From NCBI GenBank assembly GCA_037367355.1, contig CM074699.1, forward strand, positions 310,001 to 374,000: a stretch of DNA of 64,000 nt, in the 5' to 3' direction. The notes under the pieces were generated by a model. It did no database searches and was not told the DNA's origin. It saw only the letters and a list, made by a program, of their open reading frames with translations. Positions 44,231-54,888 of this stretch are shown piece after piece (the first letter of the stretch is position 1; every line of letters begins with the position of its first letter). This stretch comes from Neoscytalidium dimidiatum (Eukaryota > Ascomycota > Dothideomycetes > Botryosphaeriales > Botryosphaeriaceae). The position numbers and the translations under genes were made by a program.

Positions 44231-45003
44231 ATGAAGAATGGAAAGTATTCCGACCTGGTTCTCGCCAGCAAAGAAGGAAAAGAATTCAAGGTTCACAAGA
44301 TTCTCCTCGATATCCACAGCACGTACTTTAGAGATCTATTCAATGGCGATTGGAAAGTAAGTATAAGTGAGAGTATGCCTCTTCAACTCAACTAACGACG
44401 TGGCACTACAAGGAAAGCCTCAATTCTCGTGTCGAGGTCGAGGAGGGTTATCGAGTCATTTCGGCTATGCTCGATTTCATCTACAAAGGATCTTATGCCA
44501 GCATTGTCAAAGAGAACACGCTCCCTGAAAAGCTCCAATTGCACATCGATGTGTACATTGCTGCGGACTTCTATGGCGTCTCGAAACTTGGCGAGTACGC
44601 GCGGAAGCGGTTCGTGGCTACAGCTGAGAGCGACAACAACTGGGAGAGCACGAGGACGGCGTGGCCCGTCATCGTCGACACCATCTACGAGCCTGAGGAA
44701 AGGATCCCGGCGATCGAGCGCATCAAGACGGACATTCAGAGGATCACTTGGGACCATATCCGCACCCTCGAAAAGGAGCAGGAGCTCAAGGACTTCTTGG
44801 CAAATGTTGGTGCGTTCGCCGCAGATCTCTTCGAACTTTCCAGATCCCAGTTGAAGAGACCGGACCTTGTTAGCACCAGATGCACCGCCTGCGAGAAAAG
44901 TATCAACGTTGTCCTGAACGATCAGGATGACATCTACTGTCCTCAGTGTGGTAGCTTCAACTACTACCGCGATCTTCGGAAGCGTAGGCGCACCCGCTTA
45001 TGA
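44231..45003 (+). CDS. BTB/POZ protein with C-terminal zinc-ribbon-like CxxC pairs
   Basis: The model is 44231-44356 joined to 44413-45003, 238 residues. The 56-nt intron runs from GTAAGT to CTACAAG. The BTB domain covers residues 1-105: MKNGKYSDLVLASKEGKEFK with VHKILLDIHSTYFRDLFNG, then AMLDFIYKGSYASI and LHIDVYIAADFYGVSKLGEY. A helical region resembling a BACK-like linker follows. The C-terminus carries two Cys pairs, CTAC at about 199-202 and CPQC about 19 residues later, as in a zinc ribbon, ending in RKRRRTRL. Such fungal BTB proteins may be Cullin-3 adaptors or oligomerising regulators; nothing here decides. The frame remains open 5' of the ATG (QQNNRI), so an upstream exon is possible. 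Confidence 0.8.
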
Positions 45004-45408
45004 TACGGCATACAAGTGAGTGGTTAGTGCGTGCTTCAAAGGGGCTTCATCAAACAACTACCACTGAGGGTGGACATATTGCTCCAAAATTAGGTATTTT
45101 ATCTCATTTCACTCTCTTAAGATAGGAATAGAATACTCAGGACATAACTGTGATGTAGCGTTTGATATCTTCTCTTCCTTGTACAATTTCCAAATGTGAC
45201 TTCAATGATCTCCAGCCCCATTTAGGTCACGGCGCCTTGATCTCCATAAGATGTGAAAGACCTGCAAGGAGTAGAAAAAGTGCCTAATAGATTTAATATT
45301 GGTCATAGTGGGGAAGTCGAATAAAATTTATTGAAGGGTTAAGGACATGTGAGCTTGGCGTTAGACAGAAATGCTGAAATGATCTACACAGCGAAGGAGG
45401 CTTGACCC
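45004..45408. other. Intergenic inside BTB cluster
   Basis: 405 bp of AT-rich DNA between the intact BTB gene and the next BTB remnant. No gene is seen. Confidence 0.55.
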
Positions 45409-45661
45409 ACGGCTGTGCGCATCATCTATGAGCACGAGGTTGCAGTGGATGATGACTCAAGCATGATGTTGTGAAGGTGGCCTGGAACCATATTCATCTT
45501 CTGGAGAACGGTGCAGAGTTCCAAGCCGTGCTAGAAGAAGTCAATTCATTGGCGACAGCGCTCTTCAAAATGGCAAGAACGAGTCAGAAGGTTGACAGCC
45601 GGAAAGGATCCTCAAGAAGAAATGTCACCACTGCAAGAAGGTCATCGGGGTGGCTATGTAG
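45409..45661 (+). pseudogene. BTB/zinc-ribbon paralogue remnant (C-terminal part)
   Basis: Three frames in succession match the C-terminal part of the intact protein at 44231-45003. TAVRIIYEHEV corresponds to the TIYEPEERIPAIE area and ends at a TGA. VAWNHIHLLENGAEFQAVLE then NSLATALFKMARTS corresponds to ITWDHIRTLEKEQELKDFLA and FAADLFELSRS. A further frame reads RILKKKCHHCKKVIGVAM and a stop, matching the first CxxC pair. The BTB part is missing. Two frameshifts and one stop make it non-functional. Confidence 0.7.
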
Positions 45662-46007
45662 GGCTTCCGTGAGAGCCATCACCCAGATTGTGGTAAACCC
45701 AATCTCAATAGCGGTCTCAAAAGGCGTGTCATTACCCGAGTGAGCAGTTGAGCTTACACACATAGAAAGAAGCTCAGAGACGAGCACGGGGGAAGAGTAC
45801 AAACATGAAAATGGAATCGGGAAGTGCGGAAGGGCGAAGTAAGAGCAGCACTTCCGAAGACAATACGAAGGCAAGATGCAGCGGCAATGGATGATCATAA
45901 GAAGTTCATACAGGAGCTCCATCAAAAGAAGCAGTGCAACCCATTTCCACATACATCCAGACACCTCCCCACACCGACCAGCCACGCCCTCCCATGCCAT
46001 CCATCCC
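45662..46007. other. Spacer between convergent BTB loci
   Basis: 346 bp with no gene, between the BTB remnant and the stop codon of the minus-strand BTB gene. Confidence 0.55.
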
Positions 46008-47384
46008 TTACCCATCGCAGACCCTCCTCCCCGCCCACGCGCTCCTCAACCACATATGCCCGCACAAAACGCAATGCACATACCCGTCCGCTGCCTGCGC
46101 CTCCCCCTCCGGCGGCAAGCACATCCACACCACCTCCGCGCACGTCCCGCATCTATACCCGGCTGCGACCTTGCGCTGCCGCGCCGCCGCGACCAGCGCC
46201 TCGCACGCCTCGCGGCCGAACGCGCCCGCCCCGTCCATCGCGTCCCGCCACTCGCGGCTGCGCGCCAGCGTCGCGAAGTGTGCCACTGCGATGCGCACGA
46301 CTGCGGCACGCAGGGCGGCGACGCCGTCGTCGGCGGCGGGGAAGGTGGCGGTGCTGGTGTTGTTGTCGTTGTTGTCTTCGTCGTTGTCGTCCATGGCTGT
46401 GTTGCTGGAGGGAGGAGGGAGGCTTGCTAGGACGGTGTTGCTGTTGATTTTGTCCTTGCTACTGCTGCTGCTGGTATCTGTTCCGTATAGCACGCGTACT
46501 AGCGCTGCTAGCTGCGCGGGCGTGCGCCAGAGGTCCGATGCGCCGGCGATGAAGCGTGTCAGCGCGAGTTGAGCGAGTGCGGGGACGCCGTAGAAGATGG
46601 CGGCGGCATGAAGGCGGGCATGGAAGAGGAGGGAGTGGTCGAGGACGGGCGGAGGTGTGTTCGGACATGAGACTCTTTTCGTCTGCGTTGCGTGCGGAGA
46701 AGGAGGAGAAGAGGAGAAAGGAACGGAAGGAGCAGTGTTGGGGACGGCGTAGTCAAAGCGGTAGAGGTACGAGAGTAGAGCGCGGACGATGTGCGGGTCA
46801 TGGTTAAGCTCGATGATGTTGGTTTGGGAGGGCTGCGGATGCGAGGATAGCGGCTGTTAAGGGGTGAGATTCACCGAGAGAAAGGGAGGGAGAGGGGTCG
46901 CCTTTTTTTTTTTTCCATAGCAGGAGGACTTACCTTGAAGCCGTAGAGCGGGTTGATAGCGTCGGCGAGGAACTTGCACTGGGCGGAGACGACAAGCTTG
47001 TGGACGCGGTGACTGTCGCCATTGCTAGCTCGGATCTCGAGATCAGAGAAGAGGCCGGAGGAGTAGTATCTGCAGCTGTTCGGTCAGCAACGTGTGAGAG
47101 GCGGAGACAGGGGGATGTCGAAGCGCTGTGCTTCTCGTCCCGACTCCATGGATCAGTTTCCTTGGTCCTCTCTGCAGGAGCGGCTCCATGCCATTCTTGC
47201 ATCGAGGCTGTTCTCTGCAGAGGCCGGCTATGTGATTAGGATCACAAAACATGGGCATATCAGGTCTTCAACTCATCTCCCAGAAACGGACTGACTCGGT
47301 GCCCACAAGTGGCAAAAGGAAGTAATTGGAATCGTACTCGCTAATCCCATTTCTGAGAGGCTCTGATGGATCTATTGATGCCAT
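46008..47384 (-). CDS. BTB/POZ protein with C-terminal CxxC pairs, 5' exon tentative
   Basis: Solid exons are 47069-46934 and 46832-46008 (minus strand). The first reads YYSSGLFSDLEIRASNGDSH, RVHKLVVSAQCKFLADAINP and LYGFK before a GTAAGT. The second reads PSQTNIIELNHDPHIVRALL, SYLYRFDYAV, then LLFHARLHAAAIFYGVPALA after an insert. This is a typical fungal BTB. After a low-complexity Ser/Asn/Asp stretch come helices and two Cys pairs, CGTC and CVLC about 28 residues apart, the same arrangement as the gene at 44231. A possible first exon is 47384-47296 (MASIDPSEPLRNGISEYDSN), whose phase fits a GTCAGT donor and a 226-nt intron, for 349 residues in total. This exon is inferred from phase alone. 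The second acceptor could also lie 21 nt upstream, at 46853, without changing frame. Nucleotide composition is far more GC-rich than the neighbouring BTB loci. Confidence 0.65.
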
Positions 47385-50300
47385 GACTCGAATGATGAGC
47401 GCTTTTGCCGTTCAACGATGCCGGTTCGGGACCAAGTGAGGGGCCGTGGGCCTGCAAAGAATGATGTCTCGCAGTAGTCGTAGGATTTGACTTCAAAGAT
47501 GTCCGCGGGCCGAGCGCGATGAGCCGTCAGAGAGGCACTGAATTGAGATTGTGAAAATTCCATTGCGGCATTCAGCATGCTGAGTTTTATACACTGTCCG
47601 ATACACGAAGTCGTAATCTCGAAAGCTCTCCATTCCGTATAGCCAACAACTACGAAGCAACAGTTTCTCAAGGCTTACCTCCGGCTTCATCACCACGCAC
47701 ACATGTGCTCGGCCATCCTGAAGCCCAATGATCTACGCTACGCTGGCAATGTGTTAAATCCCTTGCTCTTAATGCTGTCGTTGGCTTCCGCCCATTCCTA
47801 TCTAGCGTGGGCGCCCGGTCGTTCTTCCGGCGTCTCTGATTGCTGAGATAAGAGTAAGGCAAACATATTCAGGCAAATGCCCCAGCAGACGCGGCATACG
47901 CATTCTGGAGGAGACTCGGAAGGCATTCTTTTGCAGGATGTGGAAGCTCCTCAGCGTGGCTGCAGAGGATAGTTTTCGCCAAAAGGTTGAAGAGGTCTGA
48001 TCAAGGCATGGGCTGTCATCTGCAATTATCAGCAACCCAATAACGTTTCACAGGCATGTCGAGGGTCGTTGAGGGCGTCAAGGTTGAAGAGAAATAAACT
48101 TTCACCTCGCGTCGGTTATGTCGAGATGATGGCGTGAGAAAAGGAAATGCAGTAGCGGATCGACGTTGGGCCATAGGTAAATAGTGGTTGGCGCATGAGA
48201 ATTCCAGCAATGAGCAGAGAAGTTGGACCCCCCATAAGCTGGTCATCAGCACATGTCAACGTGGCCTAGTTAGCCTCACCGGCATCGAAAGCCTCATTCC
48301 AGGTGGATATCGAGGTTTGGTGAAAACCAAGATCTACACAAAACGGCTCGGGTTCGTTTCCTGGCAAAGGTTGAGGGCCGGGAATCTGTCGGTGAGAAAT
48401 CACCACCTCATTGTCGACGTGTTGGCGGATTGCAGCGGCTGTCGTCATGGTTTTGAGTGGAGGACGTGTTCGCGTGGGGCCTGCTGATCATCGCGAGAAC
48501 TTGCAGATTGTGCCACAACAAGAGTGGCGGGATGCAAGATGGTGGATGATTTGTCGCGCACTCGTCGGGGCCCCTCCGATCCGCGCTACGGGACCCACAG
48601 AGGTGGTCGACAATTGTGGAGGTAAACGCTTCCTGATACCACAAAGTCCGTCAAATCAGCCTTAGACTACTGAGGGATTCACATATCGATCCTCGATTGC
48701 AAAAGCCACGAAAGAACGAATGTGCGAAGCTTCCAGGCACGCAAGAAAGGTGAGGAAATGAATTGCTCTCGATACAGCGGCGGCGATTATTCGTGTTTAC
48801 TTACCCTAGGATCGTTTCCACCTGCAATGAGGGACGGATCTAACAAACATGGTCGAAAACAACAGCCAAGAGGAGCGGCAGCAGACGGAGGATTGGCCAG
48901 CTCCGGGCACCTGACGATGATCGTTGGAAATCTGCGAAGATACGAAGCATATCCGCGTGGCGAAGGCGTTCGGGGGTGAATCTTCAGAGGAGTGGCACCA
49001 ATTGCCTGGGGAGATAGACCACGCAGATGGGAAAATATGAAGGGCAGGTTACACAACAGGAATGCACGGGGAGACGAAAGGAGAGGTTAAAGCCGCGTTC
49101 AGACATCACGGGGGAGGGAGGCCGGTGATTGCTGGGCTTTGCTGGCTCTGCAGCTAGCAGTAGCAAGAGGGCAAACTCCACAGAAAGGATGTACGATTGT
49201 CTGCGCCACCTGATCTTTCAGTATGCATGCCTCATGCATTCCTCCTGGAGGAGGTCTGACGACTCGCGCCCCATTCCTCGCGACATGCTCGTTCGCCGCC
49301 GGCTCAGTGTCGTGGCTCGGCTAGGCTGCGTTGGGCAAGAGCGAGTCAGGGCCGTGCATGTCTGGCACCCGCCGCCTGACGGGCTTGACGTCAAACAGCA
49401 GAGCACAGTCAAAGATGCGCAGCCGATTCGCAGATCCCGCAAACCCTGCTGCGAAGATTGCGCAAACATTGACGGGTCGGGACCCCTTCCTGATGGAAGC
49501 CCATCGAGTTTTGGGAAAGTTAAAAACATTCCCGGCCCGCAACAAGGGTCTGCGGCGAGCCTCCAATGGACCCTGGGGGAGATGCGGTGAGAGCGGGTCT
49601 CTGGGAATGTATGTACGGGGTGTCAGGTGCGTGCTGCAGCTCCTACTCGCGGGTCGTGGCGACGTGGTCCAGAATGCCAGGTCCCGCAGTAGTTGAAGCT
49701 GCTGAGATTGCCTGATTGGAAGTGAGATGGTCCCTGGTATAGCGCAGCGATGTCCGCGGGCACGGTCTCGGGGGAACGACTTCAGTGCATGCAGGACAGA
49801 CGCAGAAGGGATGCCGGATGCCCGGACGTAATCGAGACTGTGCAGGTAGACGAGCCCTGGGGCAAGACGCGTCTCCGTTTGATGCCTATGCGTGCAGGAA
49901 GTTTTTCCTTTCGACCGTTGCCGCTGCCGCTGCCACTGCGTTTGCAATGGCTGGCATTGCTCGGTGCTCCACATATGACCTGCCAGCCATGCCAGCCAGA
50001 AAAGCGCCGAGCACTCGAGCAGTGTGAAGACGAAGCCAATTGGTAAATCGCTAGAGGAGAAGTGCGGGTGACCGAGATGTTCGAGCCGGTTTCGGAAAGA
50101 TAGGCGCCGCTTGCCTCCCGAGATGCTGCCTTACAGGCGCTGATGGCGGGCGAGCATCCGCCTCGTCTGAACTCGAAAGCTGACGGGGCAAGGGTACGAG
50201 GGCTCAGGCTGATGGCAGAGAGTGGAGTTGCATCCCACGACGGCGAAGGAGCGGAAACAGGCAAGATTAAGAGCGGCGGAAGTTGAAACGTCCATTCGAA

Positions 50301-51510
50301 ACAGCTGGTGCTGGATGTGGAGTTTGCTGAAGTAATGGAGACACGGATATAGCCGGCATCGCGGGATTATTTCTGCAGGGCCGGAGTGCACAGGTAGGGC
50401 TGGCATTGAGGGTGGATAGGCTCTCGGGACGATTCAGAGGCCGTGTAACGGGTCGGCGATCCGGGACTGGAAGCCAACACGTGGGATCCCGTCCAGGCAT
50501 GTCCCCGCATGGGCAGAGGCGAAGTCACGGCGCGAGCAAATGGCCATTGGCGATGGTCGAGACGTCTCCGCGGCCGCGCTGGAGAAGGCTTGGGATTTGT
50601 CGATCGCGAGCTCATTTGAGCGCACGGAGACGTTGTAACTTGCAAGCCTCACCTCAGAGCGGACGGCGACAAGGTTCCCCGGCCAGCACGCGCGCTCAAC
50701 GGCCAAGTTGGTGGTTTTAGCCTGAGAGCCCACTTGCCGAGCGGACGACGCGGGCGAGAGCGCGTGGGCGGGCGACGGTCGTGGGGAGACAGGCACGCAG
50801 GCCGGCCGCGTTTCGCGGTGAGACTCGAGCAGTGCAGCAGCTGGCAGCAGCAGCAGGAGCAGGCGGTGTGACTTTTTTGGTGGGTGTGGCAGCGAATGGC
50901 GGCGGCAGGGACACAGAGAGAGAGGGTCCGGAATGACGCAACCAGACGTGGACCGGCCGCCAGCAGGCTATCGTCTCTCCAGTCCAGTCTCCAGGCAGTC
51001 TCCAGGCCTGACGCACCAAACCAAGTGCCCGTCCCTCGAATCTCACATCCTTACATACCCTTACTGCGCGTGCCGTAACCCTCCTCCGCGCCGCCGCCGC
51101 TACCCACGCACTGCCTGCACGTCTGCTCCTCCAGTGTGTGTGATCTTCGCGCTCCACTTCACACGAGGTTATCGCGCCAGCCCGATCACTCCGCTCCGAC
51201 TCGTTGGCCGACGCAGTAGCACCATCCTTGCCCTCCGCCGCATTAGGTACGCTGCACGGCCATCGGGTTGCGATCACAGTCCAGCAGGGCTATCGCTCAC
51301 GCCCGCTTGCGCTTCAATGTAAGGCGCGCAACCAAGCCCGGAATCCAGAGCAGCGGCCAGCCGGCCTGCTCCACCGTTGTGCGTCCGCGAATATCGAGAG
51401 AGCCTAGCGCACTGAATAAAAAATGTGAGATCCCTCGCACCCTGCCAGAGAGCCTGGCGCCCAGTCCCTCGAGTCCCTCTGTGCGGCTCTGAGCCTGACC
51501 TTTTGCTGAC
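47385..51510. other. Large intergenic region, no gene recognised
   Basis: About 4.1 kb. Open frames of 60-217 codons occur on both strands, notably 49974-49321 minus. None shows a domain, consistent codon use or splice logic. The last 700 bp are C-rich and probably the long leader or promoter of the next gene. Confidence 0.45.
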
Positions 51511-54500
51511 ATGGCGGTCCGCAGCCCAAGCAGCTGCCGCCCAGCGCAGCCCGAAAAACACCCCTTCAACAGACGCCTCTCTCTGCCCGTCAACCAGCCC
51601 ATACCGCTTGCCAACGGCCACGGGAAGCCGCCCTCCCTTCCTCGCTCCGCTACCCTGCCGCATACCCCGCCGCTGTCCTCAAACCTCAATCCCGCCTCTC
51701 CAGCCCGCCGCAACATGGAGCCACGCTACTACCATCGCCCGTCTTCACCGGGGGGCCGCCGCATACACAACCCTGGCCGTGCAACCACCGGCTCCTTCAG
51801 CTCCTACGACTCCTACTATGACACCTACGGCGGCAGGTCACCGAGATCCAGCGGCGACCGGCTGGTCCCCTCGTCTTCCGCCTCGAACTACTCTACCGCT
51901 CCGAGTGCGGCGACTCGAGCCAGTGCGGGGTATGACGCATACAGTGGTCGCCCGCGTAGCTCCACGCTCGAGGGCGCACGCCGCCCAGCCAGCACTCTGA
52001 GTGCTGGCGTGCCCATCCGGACAACGACGCACAGCACCGTTGTGCACTCTCATGACAGGCCTACTAGCCCGCTCCCGCGATCCTACGACAACCGCGGCAG
52101 TTCGTACGCCGTATCAACCTCTGCCGCCTCTACTGCCTCTGCCGCCTCAGTCCCTCGACCATCTTCCAGGCAGGGACACAGCCATGGCCACAAGAAGTTC
52201 TACAGTATCGACGACGGCAAGGCTGTGAGGGTCGACCCGCGAGAAGCAGAAAGTCGCCGCCACAACGGCCATAACCGATCTTCCTCAAAATCTTACCACA
52301 CCACTACCCAGCGTTATCCGGTGCAGGACATTGGTGACGATGGATACTCGTACACCGATGCAGCTGGTATGTACAGAGACACGGAGCCTAGTTGGCGTGC
52401 GCGATCCGGCAGCGTCGAGAGCCGCTCCAGGCGACCGCTAAGCTTGGTCGAGGGCTACGGGCCTCGATCGTCCGCTCGCGATCTCGCTGGGCCGCCCGTT
52501 ACCACGCGGGGTTTCGACAAAATCAACGGCAGCATTGCATCTGGAGCAGCTGTCAGTCGCGGTGGAAGTCTACGCGATTACAGCCACGCACGAGCCTCGT
52601 CGCGTGAGCGATCCCGCGAGAGGTCCAGCACCGTCGACCCTTATTACCGCGATGAAAACACTTATGTGGCGCCTGCACGATCGTCCTCCGTGCGACAGGC
52701 ACCCACCCTCCATCAAGACATTAGCGATAGGCGAGATGATCGCCGAGATGATCGTCGAGATGACCGACGAGACGATCGCTACAGTTACCGTGATGAGTAT
52801 GAGGACCGGGACCGTCTCCGGACGTCCAGGCGGTACGAAGATCCCGATGTCGAAACTAGAGGCTTCGGCATCCGTGCCAGCAGTGTCGCTCGACCAAGCA
52901 GTGTCGGCCCTGGAAATGATCCTTACCATTCAACGCGTGATGAAGTACTTGATCGTCGAATGCCTCCACCACCTCCTCCACCTGTTGCAACTTATCCCAT
53001 GGACGCAGGAGTTTCTATCCCGACCGCTCGCGATTACATTCCAGATCCTCCTCGATCTGCACGTGCAGAGCCTATCGACCGCCATGGAGGAGACTACCGA
53101 GACTATGAAAGAGAACGTACCCGGGACAGGAACCTTGATAGGGATTGGGATCGACCGAAAGCCTACGACCGGGACCGGGAGCGCGGCAGAGACCGGGAGG
53201 AGCGCCGGGATGACCGCCGTGAGGATCGTCGCGAACGAGACAGCCACATCCCAAGCGTCGTTCCCGCTGCAGCCGCCGCTGTTGGAGCTGCTTACGGTGC
53301 TCAACATCTTGCGGAGAGTGCGGCAGCTCGTCATCACCGCGACCGGACTGATTCTGATGAGGAGAAGAAGCGTCGGGCTCGGAAAGTTCCTTCTGACGAT
53401 GACGAGGCTCCTCGTGAACGCCATTACGTTGACAAAGATGATGTGAGAGACCGGGAAGACCGCAAAGCGCCGCTGCCGCCGAATACCGACCCCGATGAGG
53501 AGTATCGTCGCAGACTTCAGCAGGAGCTCGAGCGCTCTACTGGATCGGTCCGCGATAGGGACAGTGATTCTGATCGCGAGAAAGAACACCGCAGACGTGA
53601 ACGAGAGCGAGAAGAACAAGTTATTAGAGATCGTCCATCTGAGACGGTTTCTCGTGACGCACCTCGACCGGACAGGAATGGAGATCTCAGGCCTGATCAG
53701 AGGGGCGATCAGAAGCCTGACAGGTATGCCGAACGAAGCAACAGTGTCTTTGGAGAGCCCATAGTCGATGAGCCAGCCTCATTATCCGCTGCAGAGGAGA
53801 AGGAGCGAGATAACCGCGTTCGTATCGTGTCTCCACCGAAGGCGGATAAGGAGTCTCCACCGCCACCAAAAGGTATTCTGCGCAAGCCGACTGAAAAATT
53901 CCCTGAGGATCCAAACCCGATCCGTGAGGGCGTTGCACCGCTCAAAGATGCCAAAAAGGGCAAGGACATCCCGCCCGACGCGCGTTGGACCAAGATCGAT
54001 CGCCGGCTTGTCAACCCCGAGGCGCTGGAAGAGGCAAAGGAAAGATTCGAAGAGAGAATGGACTGCGTGATCGTGCTTCGCGTGCTCACGCGCGAGGACA
54101 TTCAGAAGCTTGCGGATCGAACCAGAGAGATCCGCGAAGCCAGAGGTAATAACCCACCCGATTCTGCTGCGCTTTATTCGTCTTTGTTCGAGGATCATAA
54201 GCGATCTCTCACGCATTCATCGTCCGAGTCATTATCCGACGGCACTGCTCGAGGACGAGACCGAGACGGCGAGCATCATTCCTCTTCAGAGCACAAGAAT
54301 CATCGCAAGCGTCGTTCTCGCAGCCATCGTCGGCATGATGATGAGAAGGAAGAAAAAGAAGACAAGCATCACTCATCTTCTCATCATCACCACGACGGCG
54401 GTCACAACCATCACCCCAGCACATCTGCTTTGCCGTCCGACACTTCAGAAAAATCCTCGTCCAAGTCGAAAGCGTTGACCGGCTTGCTTGACACTGTTAT

Positions 54501-54888
54501 TGACGTGCTAACGCGCCCCAAAGAAGAAGAATACCATCACCGCGGCAGTGGTAGCGGTAGCGGTGGCAGTGGAGATCGCGAACGCGACCGTGATCTTCGT
54601 GGCGACCGCGACCGTGACCGCGAACGCGACCGCGAACATCGCCATCACCGCTCTTCCCACCGCAGCAGCAAGCACCGGGATAGGGACGACGACGACGAAT
54701 CGTATGATAGCGACGATGATGATGAAGAGTTCAGTAGGGAGAAGGACCGGGATAGAGTGGCGCCACCGCCACCGCGCATGATCGAGCCTTCGAGGGAGCC
54801 GAGAGAGGATTTCCGAGAGAGGGAGAGGGAGCGCGAGAAGGAGAGGGAGAGGGAGAGGGAGTATTGGATGGACCCTTCGCGGCGTTGA
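51511..54888 (+). CDS. Large Ser/Arg/Asp-rich fungal protein, one exon
   Basis: The frame encodes 1125 residues. A second good start is the ATG at 51715 (MEPRYYHRPSSPGGRR), which would remove 68 Pro/Ser-rich residues. The first 450 residues are Ser/Tyr/Arg-rich and disordered. A tandem DDRR unit repeats four times near residue 410. Arg-Asp/Arg-Glu repeats dominate 520-740. The most ordered-looking part is about 810-890: PPDARWTKIDRRLVNPEALE then FEERMDCVIVLRVLTREDIQ and KLADRTREIREARG. This is a conserved block seen near the C-terminus of large, poorly described filamentous-fungal proteins. His-rich and Arg-Asp-rich low-complexity runs finish the protein. RD/RE/RS composition recalls splicing or condensate-forming factors, but the function is unknown. 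Overlapping frames of about 300 and 229 codons are shadows. Confidence 0.78.
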   Translation: MAVRSPSSCRPAQPEKHPFNRRLSLPVNQPIPLANGHGKPPSLPRSATLPHTPPLSSNLNPASPARRNMEPRYYHRPSSPGGRRIHNPGRATTGSFSSYDSYYDTYGGRSPRSSGDRLVPSSSASNYSTAPSAATRASAGYDAYSGRPRSSTLEGARRPASTLSAGVPIRTTTHSTVVHSHDRPTSPLPRSYDNRGSSYAVSTSAASTASAASVPRPSSRQGHSHGHKKFYSIDDGKAVRVDPREAESRRHNGHNRSSSKSYHTTTQRYPVQDIGDDGYSYTDAAGMYRDTEPSWRARSGSVESRSRRPLSLVEGYGPRSSARDLAGPPVTTRGFDKINGSIASGAAVSRGGSLRDYSHARASSRERSRERSSTVDPYYRDENTYVAPARSSSVRQAPTLHQDISDRRDDRRDDRRDDRRDDRYSYRDEYEDRDRLRTSRRYEDPDVETRGFGIRASSVARPSSVGPGNDPYHSTRDEVLDRRMPPPPPPPVATYPMDAGVSIPTARDYIPDPPRSARAEPIDRHGGDYRDYERERTRDRNLDRDWDRPKAYDRDRERGRDREERRDDRREDRRERDSHIPSVVPAAAAAVGAAYGAQHLAESAAARHHRDRTDSDEEKKRRARKVPSDDDEAPRERHYVDKDDVRDREDRKAPLPPNTDPDEEYRRRLQQELERSTGSVRDRDSDSDREKEHRRREREREEQVIRDRPSETVSRDAPRPDRNGDLRPDQRGDQKPDRYAERSNSVFGEPIVDEPASLSAAEEKERDNRVRIVSPPKADKESPPPPKGILRKPTEKFPEDPNPIREGVAPLKDAKKGKDIPPDARWTKIDRRLVNPEALEEAKERFEERMDCVIVLRVLTREDIQKLADRTREIREARGNNPPDSAALYSSLFEDHKRSLTHSSSESLSDGTARGRDRDGEHHSSSEHKNHRKRRSRSHRRHDDEKEEKEDKHHSSSHHHHDGGHNHHPSTSALPSDTSEKSSSKSKALTGLLDTVIDVLTRPKEEEYHHRGSGSGSGGSGDRERDRDLRGDRDRDRERDREHRHHRSSHRSSKHRDRDDDDESYDSDDDDEEFSREKDRDRVAPPPPRMIEPSREPREDFREREREREKEREREREYWMDPSRR
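52729..52781. repeat. In-frame 12-bp tandem repeats encoding DDRR
   Basis: Imperfect units of the form GATGATCGCCGA are repeated four times inside the large Ser/Arg-rich gene. Confidence 0.75.

Noticed and set aside
49321..49974. 217-codon minus-strand ORF
   Set aside because: No domain, and equally long frames overlap it on the other strand.
52535..53446. 303-codon plus-strand ORF in another frame
   Set aside because: Overlaps the large Ser/Arg-rich gene. Its open frame follows from repetitive codons.
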